From NCBI GenBank assembly GCA_027924585.1, contig BSBM01000370.1, positions 28,665,501 to 28,729,500 of the forward strand: a stretch of DNA of 64,000 nucleotides, given 5' to 3'. Shown here piece after piece: positions 1 to 10,744 of this stretch (its first letter is position 1; every line of letters begins with the position of its first letter). The DNA comes from Larix kaempferi. Taxonomy: Eukaryota; Streptophyta; Pinopsida; Pinales; Pinaceae. The notes beneath the pieces were generated by a model. It made no database searches. It was not told the origin of the DNA and worked only from the letters and a program-made list of their open reading frames with translations. Position numbers and translations under genes: made by a program.

Positions 1-199
1 TCTATTGCATTTTCGATAAACATTGCCACATAAAACATTACAGGAATGGAAACCTTCCATATGCTCTTGTTTCAAAAGTGTTGTTGTTGTAGAACCCAAT
101 TTTTCTCTTTAATTTATTGAACCCATTGCTCCACATGTCCATGTTCCTCCACTTCCTTCACATAAGCCAACACTAGACTTACTATCGCTCGGTTAGCAT

Positions 200-860
200 T
201 CTCCACTTTGTCATTTGAAGGATATAAGTTAAACTCTATCCTATCCTTCCAAACTAGTAGGTTTTTCTCCTCTCATTATGCATAAATCTTCTATCAAACT
301 ATGATGTCCTCCCAACAAAATATGACAAGCATCCATGGACTACACTGCAAATAGAATGATATCGCTATAACCCCCAATACTAAAATTAATCAAAAACCAT
401 TCCCTCGTAGTGACCCTATGCACATTTTGTAACCATGAAAGTCTATATGCTTTTGGATGAGGTGCACACTTCAATTTCAACTTGTGAGCAACTTCATTTG
501 ACACAAAAAAAATTGAACTACCACTATCATTAATTAAATTACAACGTTTTCCTTCTATCTTACATTCCATTATGAAGAGTGTCTTCCTCTGTCATGGTTT
601 TGTCTCAACCTATTTGTTGTACTACAACAATGCTTTCAGCAGAATCAAAATTTCCCCCTATTCTACCCTCGATTCCACCACCTCACATCTTGCTAATGTT
701 GGTTTTGCTTCAGCAATGTGAGTTATCCTCTCTTGTCTTCTTCAATCCTTCAAAATATATGGGAATTCAAATGCCATATGGTCTTGCATTCCATATCTAT
801 AGAAAAACCATTCTAGTTTGCATCCTCTACCTCTTGTTGACCATCCTCTTCCTCTATCAA
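200..860 (-). pseudogene. Ty3/gypsy gag end and aspartic protease, decayed
   Basis: On the minus strand, 570 to 340 encodes a retroviral-type aspartic protease core. It has the active-site block NDSGSS (family norm DSGSS or DTGAT), then a long stretch with the plant gypsy signature LSWLQNV, and SMDACHILLGG at 345-300, which matches the usual MDACHILLGRPW region. Upstream on the minus strand (about 860-770) an Arg/Gly-rich stretch is followed by a degraded zinc knuckle whose cysteines are replaced (WFFYRYGMQDHMAFE). Gag-knuckle then protease is the normal gypsy order. Stop codons follow the protease and no reverse transcriptase is visible before the window edge. It is a dead fragment; the family is clear, the lineage is not. 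Confidence 0.75.
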
Positions 861-950
861 CATTAAATGCTCTTCTAGTAGGTTGGTCGATAGTGCTAGA
901 GCTATTGTCATTTTCTTCCACTTTTTTTCTCTTTTTGTTGTCTTCTTCTC

Positions 951-1031
951 ATATGACCCAAGGGAGGCATATCGGGGGTTAAATGTATATAATATGACCC
1001 TAAGGGGGGCATATATGGGGCTACATGTATA
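951..1031. repeat. Two-copy direct repeat of about 40 bp
   Basis: Two adjacent copies, 951-990 and 992-1031, both follow the pattern atatgaccc...gggaggcatat...ggg...atgtatat. They differ at several positions. No function is evident. Confidence 0.55.
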
Positions 1032-1366
1032 TTTAATAGGGTTGACCTAATGAATGGGCCTTATGTGCAATGAGTAAATATGTATATATAGAGAAATGTA
1101 GTCATTGTTGAGGGACATGTGAAATGATTATATGAATGTCTTGGGGTATTTGGAGAAGGATCTCATATTATTTAATGAGTTATTGTGTAACTTATCTTTC
1201 TTATCTATATTGGAGTTTTGCTCCACGTTTACATTGTTGTACATGGTGTGTACTCTTGTCTCTTATGATATCTTAAATATTTGATAACATGTTTGAGCAT
1301 TTTTCTATTGTTTGATACCTATCAAAAGCCTAACTAGCATATTTATTCATGATTGACCTTGTTAGC

Positions 1367-1600
1367 CTAGGTATGGAGAACATGGCTATGGAAGAAATTA
1401 ACCCCATCATCAAACATATATCTACAACCTCTATGCAAATGAAGGGGTTTTGAATATTGATCCAAACTCATTTCTAAAAATAAAGGGTCGACTTCAATTA
1501 GCAGGGTTAATATATGTTGGATTTGTGCTCTCGTCAGGGGTCCACGAGTCTCGACATTGTGCACAACATCTTTTCCAATAATATAAAAAAAAGAGGCCAC
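1367..1600 (-). pseudogene. Possible gypsy polyprotein fragment (GPLTRAQ motif)
   Basis: A 77-codon minus-strand reading frame contains RGPLTRAQIQHI. This resembles the GPLTRARA-type motif found in many plant Ty3/gypsy polyproteins close to an LTR. The rest of the frame is not recognisable. It lies 0.8 kb upstream, in the transcriptional sense, of the minus-strand gypsy remnant at 200-860 and could belong to the same dead element. The short motif is the only support. Confidence 0.25.
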
Positions 1601-3417
1601 ATTTTTAAATCAAATTTTTCCATGAGAAGGGATAGAAATAGGAGTGTTATGAAGATAAATTGACCTAATGATCATTTGTGACAAACAGCTATCATAAAAA
1701 AGTGCTTTCAAGTGAGAAGAAAAAACACTTTCTAAAGCATTTTTTTTTCTCACAAAAGGCTAACAGAATAGCAAGTTGAAACTATCTCAAAATGGTAGTT
1801 AGGATGGTGACTTGGAGGGACAATTCAACATTTTCCTTGATTTAATACAAATAACATAAAGCTTGTCTAAATAGTAGCAAAAATCCATGAGGCAGCTTGC
1901 ACGGAATTTTTTTAATTTTCCTTTGTTGTTTCTTTTCTATAAAAAATGTAGCTAGGTGGACTTGGTTTAATGTAAAGGGAGTTCTATATATTCATATTGG
2001 TAATGCAAAAGAGGGGTTATATAGTTAGTTTTTGGAGCATGATTGATAGCAACAAAACAATTCTTCTTTCTCCATCCATCATACCTACCTTGACTACTAC
2101 CTTCATTTGTTGGTGAGGAGATCATTGGTATCCTATTACATGTCATCCACTATGATGTAAACAATATCAAGGTAACATGTGATAGAATCATATATTCTTT
2201 CTGCTAACTCTATGTTCATAAGATACTAATGATTTAACTACTGGGAAATGCTTGGTAGTTCATTGTTCTTGTTTTGATTTTCATTAATCACTCAAGACAC
2301 AATTATTTCAATTTACTTCATTTGGTTTCCTATCATAATCACCTCTAAAACCTATTCTCAGCCATCTAAATTTGATGTTTGGAATAACCCTGGTTATTTA
2401 ATTGTTTTAGGACAGTCAAAGAGGGAGTTGTATCATGTTGTTTTCTTTGTTATTTATGCAAATTTTCATATTAATTAAGAGTGTGTGACCTCCTAGGAAA
2501 CCACCCCTATGACTAGAAAATCACAAATACAAAAGGAGAGGCATTCCAACTATGACAAGGATTGGCATGCCTATAATTATCACGTGAATTTGGGCCTATG
2601 CATATCTACATGATAACAAGGCCACAATAGTTCTTACCTAATCATCCTCCCATTCCACAACCAATGGTACTACAAATCCCCTTTCCACCACATGGGTTAG
2701 CCGCAACACAGTTGACGATGCCTCGACCTAATTAGTCTTCTACATTGGCTAATCCAAGTGACCCTTCTTTCTAGAATATATTTATGACCTTCGATGATGT
2801 CAATATTCAAACTCAACATAATCAATATGGCATGCTAGTTGAACCTGTTAATTTCAACAATGATAACGATTCACATTTATATTAAGGACCCTTACATCTC
2901 CCATGACAAAATGTTGATCCTACCCTAAAGGTACATGTTGAGTCGTAAAATTACCATCTTTTCACATCCTTTTCCCCTTATTTTTAATCCTTTTTCGCTT
3001 ACCCATAACCCCATTTTATTTCATTTTAATGTTTATATGTGGGATTAGGCTCAAGTTTTCCATTGCATTATTTTAGTATTTTATGTGAATTTATGATTAA
3101 ATATTAGAAAAAGAACATATTTTCACTTATCTTTCAAATCCGATTTAGCTTTCTGGTGATTATAGGAACATGTAGATCTTGTAACTGTGCAAATCCATGT
3201 TTTACAGGAATAGACAATTGTTGTAACTGTGTAGTTTTTTACTTTTCTCCAAATTTGTACAACCAAATTCGAATTTCCTCTTCAACCATTAAAGATTTGC
3301 TATGGAGTTAGGATCATCATTTAAATATCTTGGATATAGAAGAATCTTGGATCTCTTGATAAGATTTGTTAGCAAAGATCTTAGAGATTTTATGAGCTAA
3401 CTTCTAGTTGTTGATTT
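1601..3417. other. AT-rich stretch without recognisable gene
   Basis: The stretch is AT-rich. I found no long reading frame, repeat array or transposon terminus on either strand. A less AT-rich patch near 2500-2900 has short open stretches in plus frames but nothing assignable. Confidence 0.5.
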
Positions 3418-3431
3418 CACTACAAGAAAAA
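3418..3431 (+). mobile_element. CACTA-type terminal sequence (left end)
   Basis: CACTACAAGAAAAA matches the canonical terminal inverted repeat start of plant CACTA (En/Spm) elements. Just inside it, TAGTGGA[G/T]GTTTT-like words recur at about 3436, 3498 and 3571, and again near 10360, as expected of CACTA subterminal repeats. A TNPA-like gene follows at 5.1-6.9 kb. The opposite end is not certain. The best imperfect match is at 12621-12632 (rc CACTACAATGAA), and its flanks do not give a matching 3-bp target duplication. Confidence 0.6.
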
Positions 3432-3584
3432 GAGCCTGTAGTGGAGGTTTTTAGTGTTACAAGATTAGAAAAATTGTCAAAAAACCTCTGCCAATGGTAG
3501 TGGATGTTTTAATGGAGCTTATTGCAGATATATTCTATAAGTTAGAAAAATCGGTGGCCAAAGGTTTTAGTGGATGTTTTTTTA

Positions 3585-4640
3585 CCAATGCGCTTTGTTG
3601 GAAAACTATGCACCGGTACATACCTTCATACAACGCACCGATGCCGAATAATATGAATAATCCACACTGGTGCACTCAAACAGATAGAGCACCGGAGAGC
3701 GCCAAATTTTAATGTCGCACCGATAATTGCATATAGCGTATACGCATCGATGCTTACTTACAATCGAACCACACCGGTGCGACATTTTACATCATACGCA
3801 CCAGAAATTTTTAATATTTGTAAAATTTGACGGTGTTGTCTATTTATAAAAGTGCCCTGATGCATTTCATAATAATAAGCACAAGTGCATACAAACTATT
3901 ACAATGCTCGGTGCATCTCAACCATTAGAGAAATTTTGAGGTAAAAAATGGGCATAAAAACAATAATATTGTACAACAAAAATCACCAATAGGATTCAAG
4001 ATGATGATGTCAACCATGGGGGATGAATCACCATTTTTGGGTAAAAAGGTAAAAAAATGGAAAAGTGCAAAAACTACTTTTTCAACTCGTATTTTCAACT
4101 TATCTTCGTGTATATTCACTCAAATTTCGAGCAGGAGCACTCGTTGGATGCAGAATTGAATTCCCCATATAACGAGTAGTCCTGGTCGAAATTTGAGTGA
4201 ATATAAACATAGATAAGTTGAAACCTAATTTTCTTATTTTTTCCTCCAAATTTTGATGAGGTATGCTAATATTATTTCATTATTTCCACTATTATTTTAT
4301 AAATTTTCTTAGGAGGCCCATTTTAGACCTCGAAATTTCTCTAATGAATTAAAATGCCCCGATGCAATATATTACAAAAAGCATCGGTGCGTACAAGATT
4401 CAAATATCTTGGTGCATATTAACAATTAAAACACCCCGATGCGATTAACAATAAAAATGCACAGGTAAATGCGACTTAGATATATCCATTTTTATTTTTT
4501 TTAATTTAACGATGCATTAATTTACATTGGAGTACTGGGGCTTATAAATTATTTAAATGCATCAGTGCGTATAATTAGAGTAAATGCACCAGTGTGACTT
4601 AAAGTACCAAAAGCACCATATATGATTATTTGAATAGTGA
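3585..4640. repeat. Cluster of GCACCGGTGC-like palindromic motifs (A1)
   Basis: Short words related to the palindrome CGCACCGGTGCG recur every 20-60 bp in both orientations: gcaccggtac, gcaccgatgc, gcaccggagagc, caccggtgcgac, gcatcggtgcg, ccccgatgcg. They vary in quality around a GCAYCGRTGC core. The same vocabulary recurs at 6.98-7.33, 9.53, 10.13-10.5 and 23.85-25.17 kb and is not seen elsewhere in the window. The cluster lies just inside a CACTA-like terminus, where En/Spm elements carry subterminal binding sites for TNPA. That role here is inference. Confidence 0.65.
3924..4345. mobile_element. Foldback/MITE-like element inside A1
   Basis: The ends form an inverted repeat of about 30 bp: ATTAGAGAAATTTTGAGG on the left against ATTAGAGAAATTTCGAGG on the right. 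The core at 4093-4223 is a near-perfect palindrome with arms of about 60 bp, both beginning TTTCAACTTATCT, centred on GAATTGAATTC near 4158. It has no coding capacity. It separates the left and right halves of the GCACCGGTGC cluster. No clear target-site duplication is visible, so the mechanism and superfamily are unassigned. Confidence 0.6.
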
Positions 4641-5136
4641 CTCCTGACATTGTATTGAAATATCTATATTATTATTTTTATTTTGTTAATTTCATTATTC
4701 ATTAGAAATTGAAAAAAAAAATTATACTACTATTCATTTCGATTTTAATTATTGCGTTTGTTTGGATTAATTTCTTATATTATAGATTCTAACATCTATT
4801 GTAATATTTAAGCATCCATACATTTAATTACCAATATAATGTACCATTTTACATGTAACATTTGACAATAACATTGGAGAATGCAATAGAATAAAAAAAA
4901 TTATTTCATTATATATCAATAAGAGGGCATTTGTCATACAAAATAGGACAACATAGAGACAACAATATTCAACATGACAACATGCATGTAATTGTAACAT
5001 GTATTGGTTACACGTTGTCTTTCAATTTAGACACTATGTCCAGTACATTATACAAAATGTCTGATTATCACAGACAATTATTTCAAAATTAATATATAAC
5101 AACTTACATTAACATCAAAAATTAATATGGATCATC

Positions 5137-6896
5137 ATTCTCCGTTTGAACTATTATCAGTGCTCAAGACACTTGCCTCAGTTGGGTTATTTGGCTGAAT
5201 GTTTTGTTGATTGGCTTGATTGTTTTCCTCTTCTTCAACTTCCATCTACAAACATAAAAGTAAAGTGTATGGAGTGTATCTACATTGCTGGGAACAATTT
5301 AAATTAAAATAGTTAATATACATGAATGTAAATTGAAATTCGATGTACCAGAGAAATGAGTGCATCCTGAGTGTCACACGTTATTTTAAAACCATGCCTC
5401 ATGCCATCTATCAACAATTGTTTTGTTGGTTGCACTCCATACTTTGTTTCCTACATGTTTTATACCCCGTAAGAAATCATTCATTTAACATTTATGATTT
5501 TTGTTGTTCTATTACTAGTATAAAATGAGAGAAGTAAAACAACATAGATACTTACAAAATCCACAATTAATTTTTGCTAAGCCAGCATATACTCACAACC
5601 CTTGCTTAACCCAATGTCAATCAATTCTTTGGCTCATCTTTGTATGTTAACACATGTTTCAAGACATCCAAGGATGGTCAGTGAAAACAATATATATATA
5701 TAAAGATCACAACCACTATGAAATATTAATTTGATATAAGGAAAACACAAATACTCACAAACTTTGCTATCAACCCCTTTTTTCCTTGTTGTCATGTCTT
5801 GTGTGTTGAATGGGTTCCATTTTGTTTTCTTTTTTGCAACAAACAATTGAAAATCAATATTTAATGTTTAATTAATTAATGAGATGTACATAATCCAAAA
5901 AATCAATGATTTCATACATTTGAAGCACGTTGTTGTTGAGATGGCTCCTCCTACGATGCAATTATGTCAATTTCCTTGACCATCTCCTTATACACTTTTT
6001 TGGACATCCCTACTGGCACATTTCGCATATTACCCCATTCATCCTTTGGGATTTTCATAATATTCCTAGAAATGTAAAGTGACATTAAATTATTTTTCCG
6101 TTGATATGAAAAATAAATATAGCAGATTTAAAATTATTAAAGGAAATGACGCTTTGTAGTAGTTATAAATACATATTCTACATAAACATGTTTATGAATA
6201 TTACTTTTTGAATGATTATTTTTTGTTGTTGTATGTTTTTTCTATTGCAAGTCTGACATGTCTCATTAACCATTGCTCTGGAAACGCCTCTTGTACTTTA
6301 CATATGACTTGATTCTTCGAATCATTTGATTTATTTATGTATTGTAATTGAAAAGTACGTCTATACCTTCTTTCCACTATATCCCTCATAGTCTTATAAA
6401 ATTATTTCCCCTTTCTATTAACTTCCAGCACCACTCCAGATGAGCTAAGGACCAATTCATCATCATTTGCATATTCCATATTTGTTGTTCTTATGATGAC
6501 ATTCACTTCTGTTGTTGTCAGTACCTGCATAACATTCAACATATGTGAATTAAATTATTTGAAACATATTAGTGAATATTCTTAAGTACAATATTACTCA
6601 AATTTAAAGAAATAATTCATACTGAATTATTTTTTATTCACCTAATTCATCCTCTGAAACCTTTCCATCAATTTTTATGTTCTTCTGGACTTAGATTGGT
6701 AAGAATATTATTGAGCTTTCTCATTTTTTGTCTCTACATGTCATACATGAACCAATACATATTAGTTAAATTTACAAATAATTCAAACAAATAAATTTAA
6801 ATATAGAAATTATAAAGAACTTTCCTTCTTCATAATTATGGATGTGTTCCCATTATATTGACTAAAATTGTTGTTCATTGAACTCATACCATGCAT
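5137..6896 (-). pseudogene. TNPA/Transposase_24-like gene, about 8 exons, decayed
   Basis: Exon-sized coding blocks lie in order on the minus strand. They are: start MHGMSSMNNNFSQYN at 6896; MRKLNNILTNLSPEEHKN (about 6725-6660); VLTTTEVNVIIRTTN through EAFPEQWLMRHVRLAIEKTY (about 6528-6230); KIPKDEWGNMRNVPVGMSKK (about 6066-5940); KKKTKWNPFNTQDMTTRKKG (about 5840-5765); AKELIDIGLSKG (about 5640-5595); YGVQPTKQLLIDGMRHGFKI (about 5462-5344); and an acidic, Gln/Asn-rich tail ending at 5137. Several blocks are bounded by TGTAG or GCAG acceptors and GTGAGT donors. The order FP.xW....VR.AI then a knob such as GNMRNVPVGMSKKVYKEMVKE resembles plant Ptta/En/Spm Transposase_24 proteins (TNPA side, DNA-binding rather than catalytic). 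In-frame stops in at least two exons make this copy dead. Exon limits are approximate. Confidence 0.6.
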
Positions 6897-6984
6897 TTTA
6901 TATCAACAAACAACCTGGACAATTAAATACAGAAGCTATCAATATATATTACACAAATAAATTACAGAACTTCAAAATAGAAAA

Positions 6985-7335
6985 CAAGTAGATATCAGTG
7001 CGCTTAATCATATAAAACGCCCTAGTGTGTTTATGTACATACACGCACCGGGGCGTTATATCAACAAAGGTGCACCGTGAATAGATGAATAAATTATTTA
7101 ATGTTTTAGGAAAATAAAAAATGATGTGTTCCTTCCATTAGTTGTGCAATATTCGTATAAATGCACCAGTGTGTTACTGCGATATTATGGCACCAAGAAC
7201 TGAGAAACAATTTTTTGCATTTTTAAAAAATGAATATATTTTCACGCATATCAGTTCCAATGTGCTAGTTGTACAAACGCATCGGTGCATTCATGTTACA
7301 TGGACACACTTAAGTGTATAAACTTCTGAACACCC
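6985..7335. repeat. GCACCGGTGC-like motif cluster (A2, left part)
   Basis: Degenerate copies include gcgccctagtgtg, cgcaccggggcg, gcaccgtg, gcaccagtgtg, cgcatcggtgc and cacttaagtg. The cluster lies immediately upstream of the TNPA-like gene start (6896, minus). It was probably continuous with the part at 9526-10510 before the small LTR element at 7341-9525 inserted. Confidence 0.6.
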
Positions 7336-7340
7336 ACCAA

Positions 7341-7563
7341 TTTCTAAAACGCCCACAAATATTCGAAATCCCACATTTTGATAATAAATAATATATTCAT
7401 TAATAGATAATAAGACGATTTTTACATTTACAAGCATTGACCATTTATAGGTCAATTGGGTATCGTTTCAATGGAACGATGTACCCCATACATTTTTACT
7501 ACATTAAATAATTAATCCTATTTTGTAATTTAACTAATATTTTAAATATTTAGATACATAACA
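7341..7563 (-). repeat. 3' LTR of the small coiled-coil element
   Basis: This copy aligns almost base for base with 9304-9525. On the minus strand it starts TGTTATGTATCTAAATATTT and follows a purine tract. Confidence 0.7.
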
Positions 7564-7639
7564 TTTCCTTCCCCTTAAGGGAAGCTTTGTCCTCAAAGCT
7601 TTGTTTAGTGAAGGACTTATCAGTTATTTTTGTTCGTAA

Positions 7640-8759
7640 CATATTCTCATGGTCTCTCTGAACTTGTAACCCCTACCCTTGATGAAACATGGTGATATAA
7701 TTTTCAAATTCCTGAACTAAGATGTCGCATTGCTTGGGAAGTGATCCATCCGAGATTTACCTCCATCGGAGTTGTTTTCTGGTTTTTTGGAATAGAATTT
7801 CTTGTTTTCTGCTCCCAAGAAATTTGGCGATTTTGTCTTCTCTCCTTCAAGGTAGTTAGTTTGTTTATAGGAGTAATGTTGTTTATTTTCGTCTTGATTT
7901 TGTCGATTTTTATTATTCGGATGTCGATAGAGTATCTTTGTAACACTACTTTTCTTGTTAATGTGTGTAGTGTCTTCTTGCTTCGATTCTTGTGCATGTC
8001 CTTCCTTAAATGGAATAACAACTTGAGTTGTGACTTGAACCGAGTCTATAAATGTGCCTTTTAACTTGTCCTCTAATATTTTGTTATCATTCTGCATCTT
8101 TTTAGTCATTTATTCGTGTGATTTCTTGTCATCTTCAAACCTCTTAAGTTGTTCTATTAAATGTAAATTTTCTTCCTCTTTATCCAGTAGTTTTCCTTCG
8201 GTATCTTCATTTGCTTGCTCTGCCCTCTTAGTACCTTTTAACTTCCTATTTTTTTCCAACTAATGTCTTGTTATGGTTTCTTAACCGATATATTTCTTTA
8301 GTGTTATTTGATAACATGCTTTTGACTATTGTAATCTCCAACTTGTGTGCCTTTTTAGCGTCGTCCTCTTTCTGCTGGAGTCCTTTAATCTATTGTTGAA
8401 GGCTGCAATTATTTGCTTCTAGGCATCTTACTTTTGTCTGGATTTGCATGATTTCGTCATCTTTGTCCTTGATGATTTTGTTTAATCATTTTATTTCTTC
8501 TCTATTCTCAACCACTTCTTTCGTGATTTTTTTGTTTTGTAGATTCTGATTGGGATATTTTTCACTCTAATTCCTTGATTTGAGTAGTTAATATCTCAAT
8601 ATGATTTTTTAGATAACAATTCTCCTGCTCTATTAATCCTTTAGAAATATCCTTTTTCGTAATCTTCAACAGTAGACAATCATTTGTTTCTTTATAATGC
8701 TCTAACTCCTTCAATACTGCTTGTAACTGCGACTGCAATTTTGATTTTGAATTCGCCAT
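7640..8759 (-). pseudogene. Coiled-coil gag-like ORF, family copy 1
   Basis: The start is at 8759, with MANSKSKLQSQLQAVLKELE and then HYKETNDCLLLKI. This is a heptad-rich coiled coil continuing with Lys/Glu/Asn-rich sequence across several stops and frame changes. The C-terminal part (8021-7640, two overlapping frames) is basic and contains NRQISWEQKTRNSI, LGWITSQAMRHLSSGI and VSSRVGVTSSERP. A homologous protein is encoded at 62010-63135 with MxNSxxxxQSQLQ at the N-terminus and WIDSQSIQQFHLGI plus VSSRVVVTS at the C-terminus. The frame runs almost to the purine tract. I know no named family with this sequence. A gag-like structural role is inference from its place as sole ORF of an LTR element. 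Confidence 0.6.
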
Positions 8760-9303
8760 AAGTCGATTTCTGGACGATAACTTGGTCTTCCTTTGACTTC
8801 GAAGTCTTCAATGATAAAGGGTCTTCAACTTATCTTCTTCTTAATACTTCTTTACTTTAATACTTAAAAATTTCTAAATATGGGATCTTTTATTCGATGA
8901 CTCATTGTTGCTGACGCATAAAATCCACTGCCCGGATCCAAATTATGACTGCACCAGTGACTCCGGATCATGAAAACGGTGAAAAATGACTATACACACT
9001 TCCACCTTCATCTCACAACTAGCCAAAATAGTCTTTCCCTTTCTCTGCATACAATGCAGGCTGACATAGAGAAAGTTGTGCTCAAAAGGCACTTGGATCT
9101 CCACGTTGGTTAAACTTTTGCTTTAGATTAATTTCTTTGTGGATTGTGTGTAGATTAGGTGGTTGGGAACAATGATTGTTACCCTCCCTGCCCAAGTTCA
9201 ATTCTCACTTGCTCCTTGGTAGCCTTAAGACTTCTTATGCACTTCTAGATTTTATGTTATTTAATAAAGAAAATTAAAGACTAAACTCAACCTAATTAAG
9301 GTA

Positions 9304-9525
9304 TTTCTAAAAAGCCCACAAATATTCGAAATCCCACATTTTGATAATAAATAATATATTGATTGATAGATAATAAGACGATTTTTACAATTACAAGCAT
9401 TGGCCATTATAGGTCAATTGGGTATCGTTTCAATGGAACGATGTACCCCATACATTTTTACTACTTTAAATAATTAATCCTATTTTTTAATTTAACTAAT
9501 ATTTTAAATATTTAGATACATAACA
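9304..9525 (-). repeat. 5' LTR of the small coiled-coil element
   Basis: Direct repeat of 7341-7563 with a few substitutions and one small indel. Immediately right of it the GCACCGGTGC vocabulary resumes (cgcaccaaaaatgacgcatg). Confidence 0.7.
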
Positions 9526-10510
9526 CGCACCAAAAATGACGCATGCGCTTTTTATTGAAAATTTTAAAAAAACTTGACAGGGCCGACATGGTTACGGATT
9601 CGACCCAAAATGTGGTCTCATCTCACTCTATGCTTTGTATATATAATCACAAACTCATCAAATCTAAAATCCCTAAGAGGAAAAATCATAATTGTGTAAT
9701 AATAGAGGGATTTAAGCCCTAATGTAAAATTTTGCAGCCACATAAAACAAATAGAAGCAGCCAAAAAGTAAGGGTTGCAACATTAAAGGTAACTATGAAT
9801 TTTTTTCTTTCTAATTCTAGTTGAAATCTACATAGGATAATAAGATCAACAATAATATTTTACATACTTGAAATTTATATTATGCGGGGTTTTGTTTGAT
9901 TCACCATACCTAACAAATTTCAATCCTCGGAATAATCAAGTTGCTTCAAACTCCTTCCGCGTAAGTCTCTCTTCCAAAACCATCCCTTCAAAATGTTGAT
10001 GAAAGAATGAAATAATGTTTAGGTTTTTTTCTTTCAAACACCTTTTAGAATTAGTCTTTGATTTTAAAATTGTTGCCCTTTTTGGAAAAAAAAACTTGTG
10101 TGATTTTTTAAAATTTTGATTTTTGGCATTTACGGTGCATTTGTTCCATGGACGCACAGGTGTGTATATACATTAACCGCACTGGGTTGTTTGAATTTCA
10201 ACGTCACACCGTATAAACAGGAAATACACAAAATTTAAAAATAAAACTCATGCAATGGTGCTTGTTGAATTCATACCCACTGGTGCACCTGTATTTACAT
10301 AACGCACCGATGTGAATTATTTCGTAAAAATGCATCAATAAATATCCACTATCAAATGTAGTGGATATTTTATTCCGTGGGGGATTTTACAGATTTTGAT
10401 ATATGTTGCATTTGTTGTGAGGAAGCACTGGTACTGTGTTACATAGAAGGTGGAGCATCGGTGCATGTTAAATAAATTAGGCACACTGGTTTACTTTGAA
10501 AATCCTATGG
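9526..10510. repeat. GCACCGGTGC-like motif cluster (A2, right part)
   Basis: Motif words are sparse at 9526-9550 and denser at 10130-10500 (acgcacaggtgtg, gcactgggttg, actggtgcacc, cgcaccgatgtg, gcatcggtgcatg). A hairpin at 10340-10370 pairs AAATATCCACTA with TAGTGGATATTT. Its TAGTGGATATTTT half matches words near the CACTA terminus at 3498 and 3571. The cluster lies between the TNPA-like gene (minus) and the SET gene (plus), a divergent promoter position. Confidence 0.5.
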
Positions 10511-10744
10511 CTTGATGTGTCAACTTAAAATTATATATTCATATCAAATGTTCTTTTAGTATTCAACCACACCAATTGCAATATTTCATAGTATATATAT
10601 GTTGCTTAAACTCACCTTGTCCTTACAAAATGGTTTCCAAACTATATTGGAATTTAGATTGTGATATAGTTCTTAAAACTATTTTAGGACTGTAGAGACG
10701 TATATTGATTATTGATTTGGCTCAAATGCATGGATAAAATGTTA

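Larger units (their letters stand above)
7341..9525 (-). mobile_element. Small LTR retroelement with a single coiled-coil ORF
   Basis: Direct repeats at 7341-7563 and 9304-9525 (about 222 bp) are nearly identical. On the minus strand each begins TGTTATGTATC. The purine tract AAGGGGAAGGAAA lies directly before the copy at 7341-7563, identifying it as the 3' LTR of a minus-strand element. The other LTR end lacks a clear CA, and I cannot define a primer-binding site or a clean target duplication. The 1.7-kb interior carries only the coiled-coil ORF at 7640-8759. No protease, reverse transcriptase or integrase fits. It is inserted in the A2 motif cluster. Confidence 0.7.

Noticed and set aside
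579-866. 95-codon plus-strand reading frame
   Set aside because: It lies antisense to the gypsy gag/protease remnant, whose protein motifs are clear on the minus strand.
7941-7980. CACTAC...GTAGTG words as CACTA termini
   Set aside because: They lie inside the coiled-coil ORF of the small LTR element and lack the AAGAAA continuation.
7741-8064. 107-codon plus-strand frame with several hydrophobic stretches, membrane-protein-like
   Set aside because: It is the antisense of the Lys/Asn-rich coiled-coil ORF; antisense of AAR/AAY-rich codons is hydrophobic by chance.
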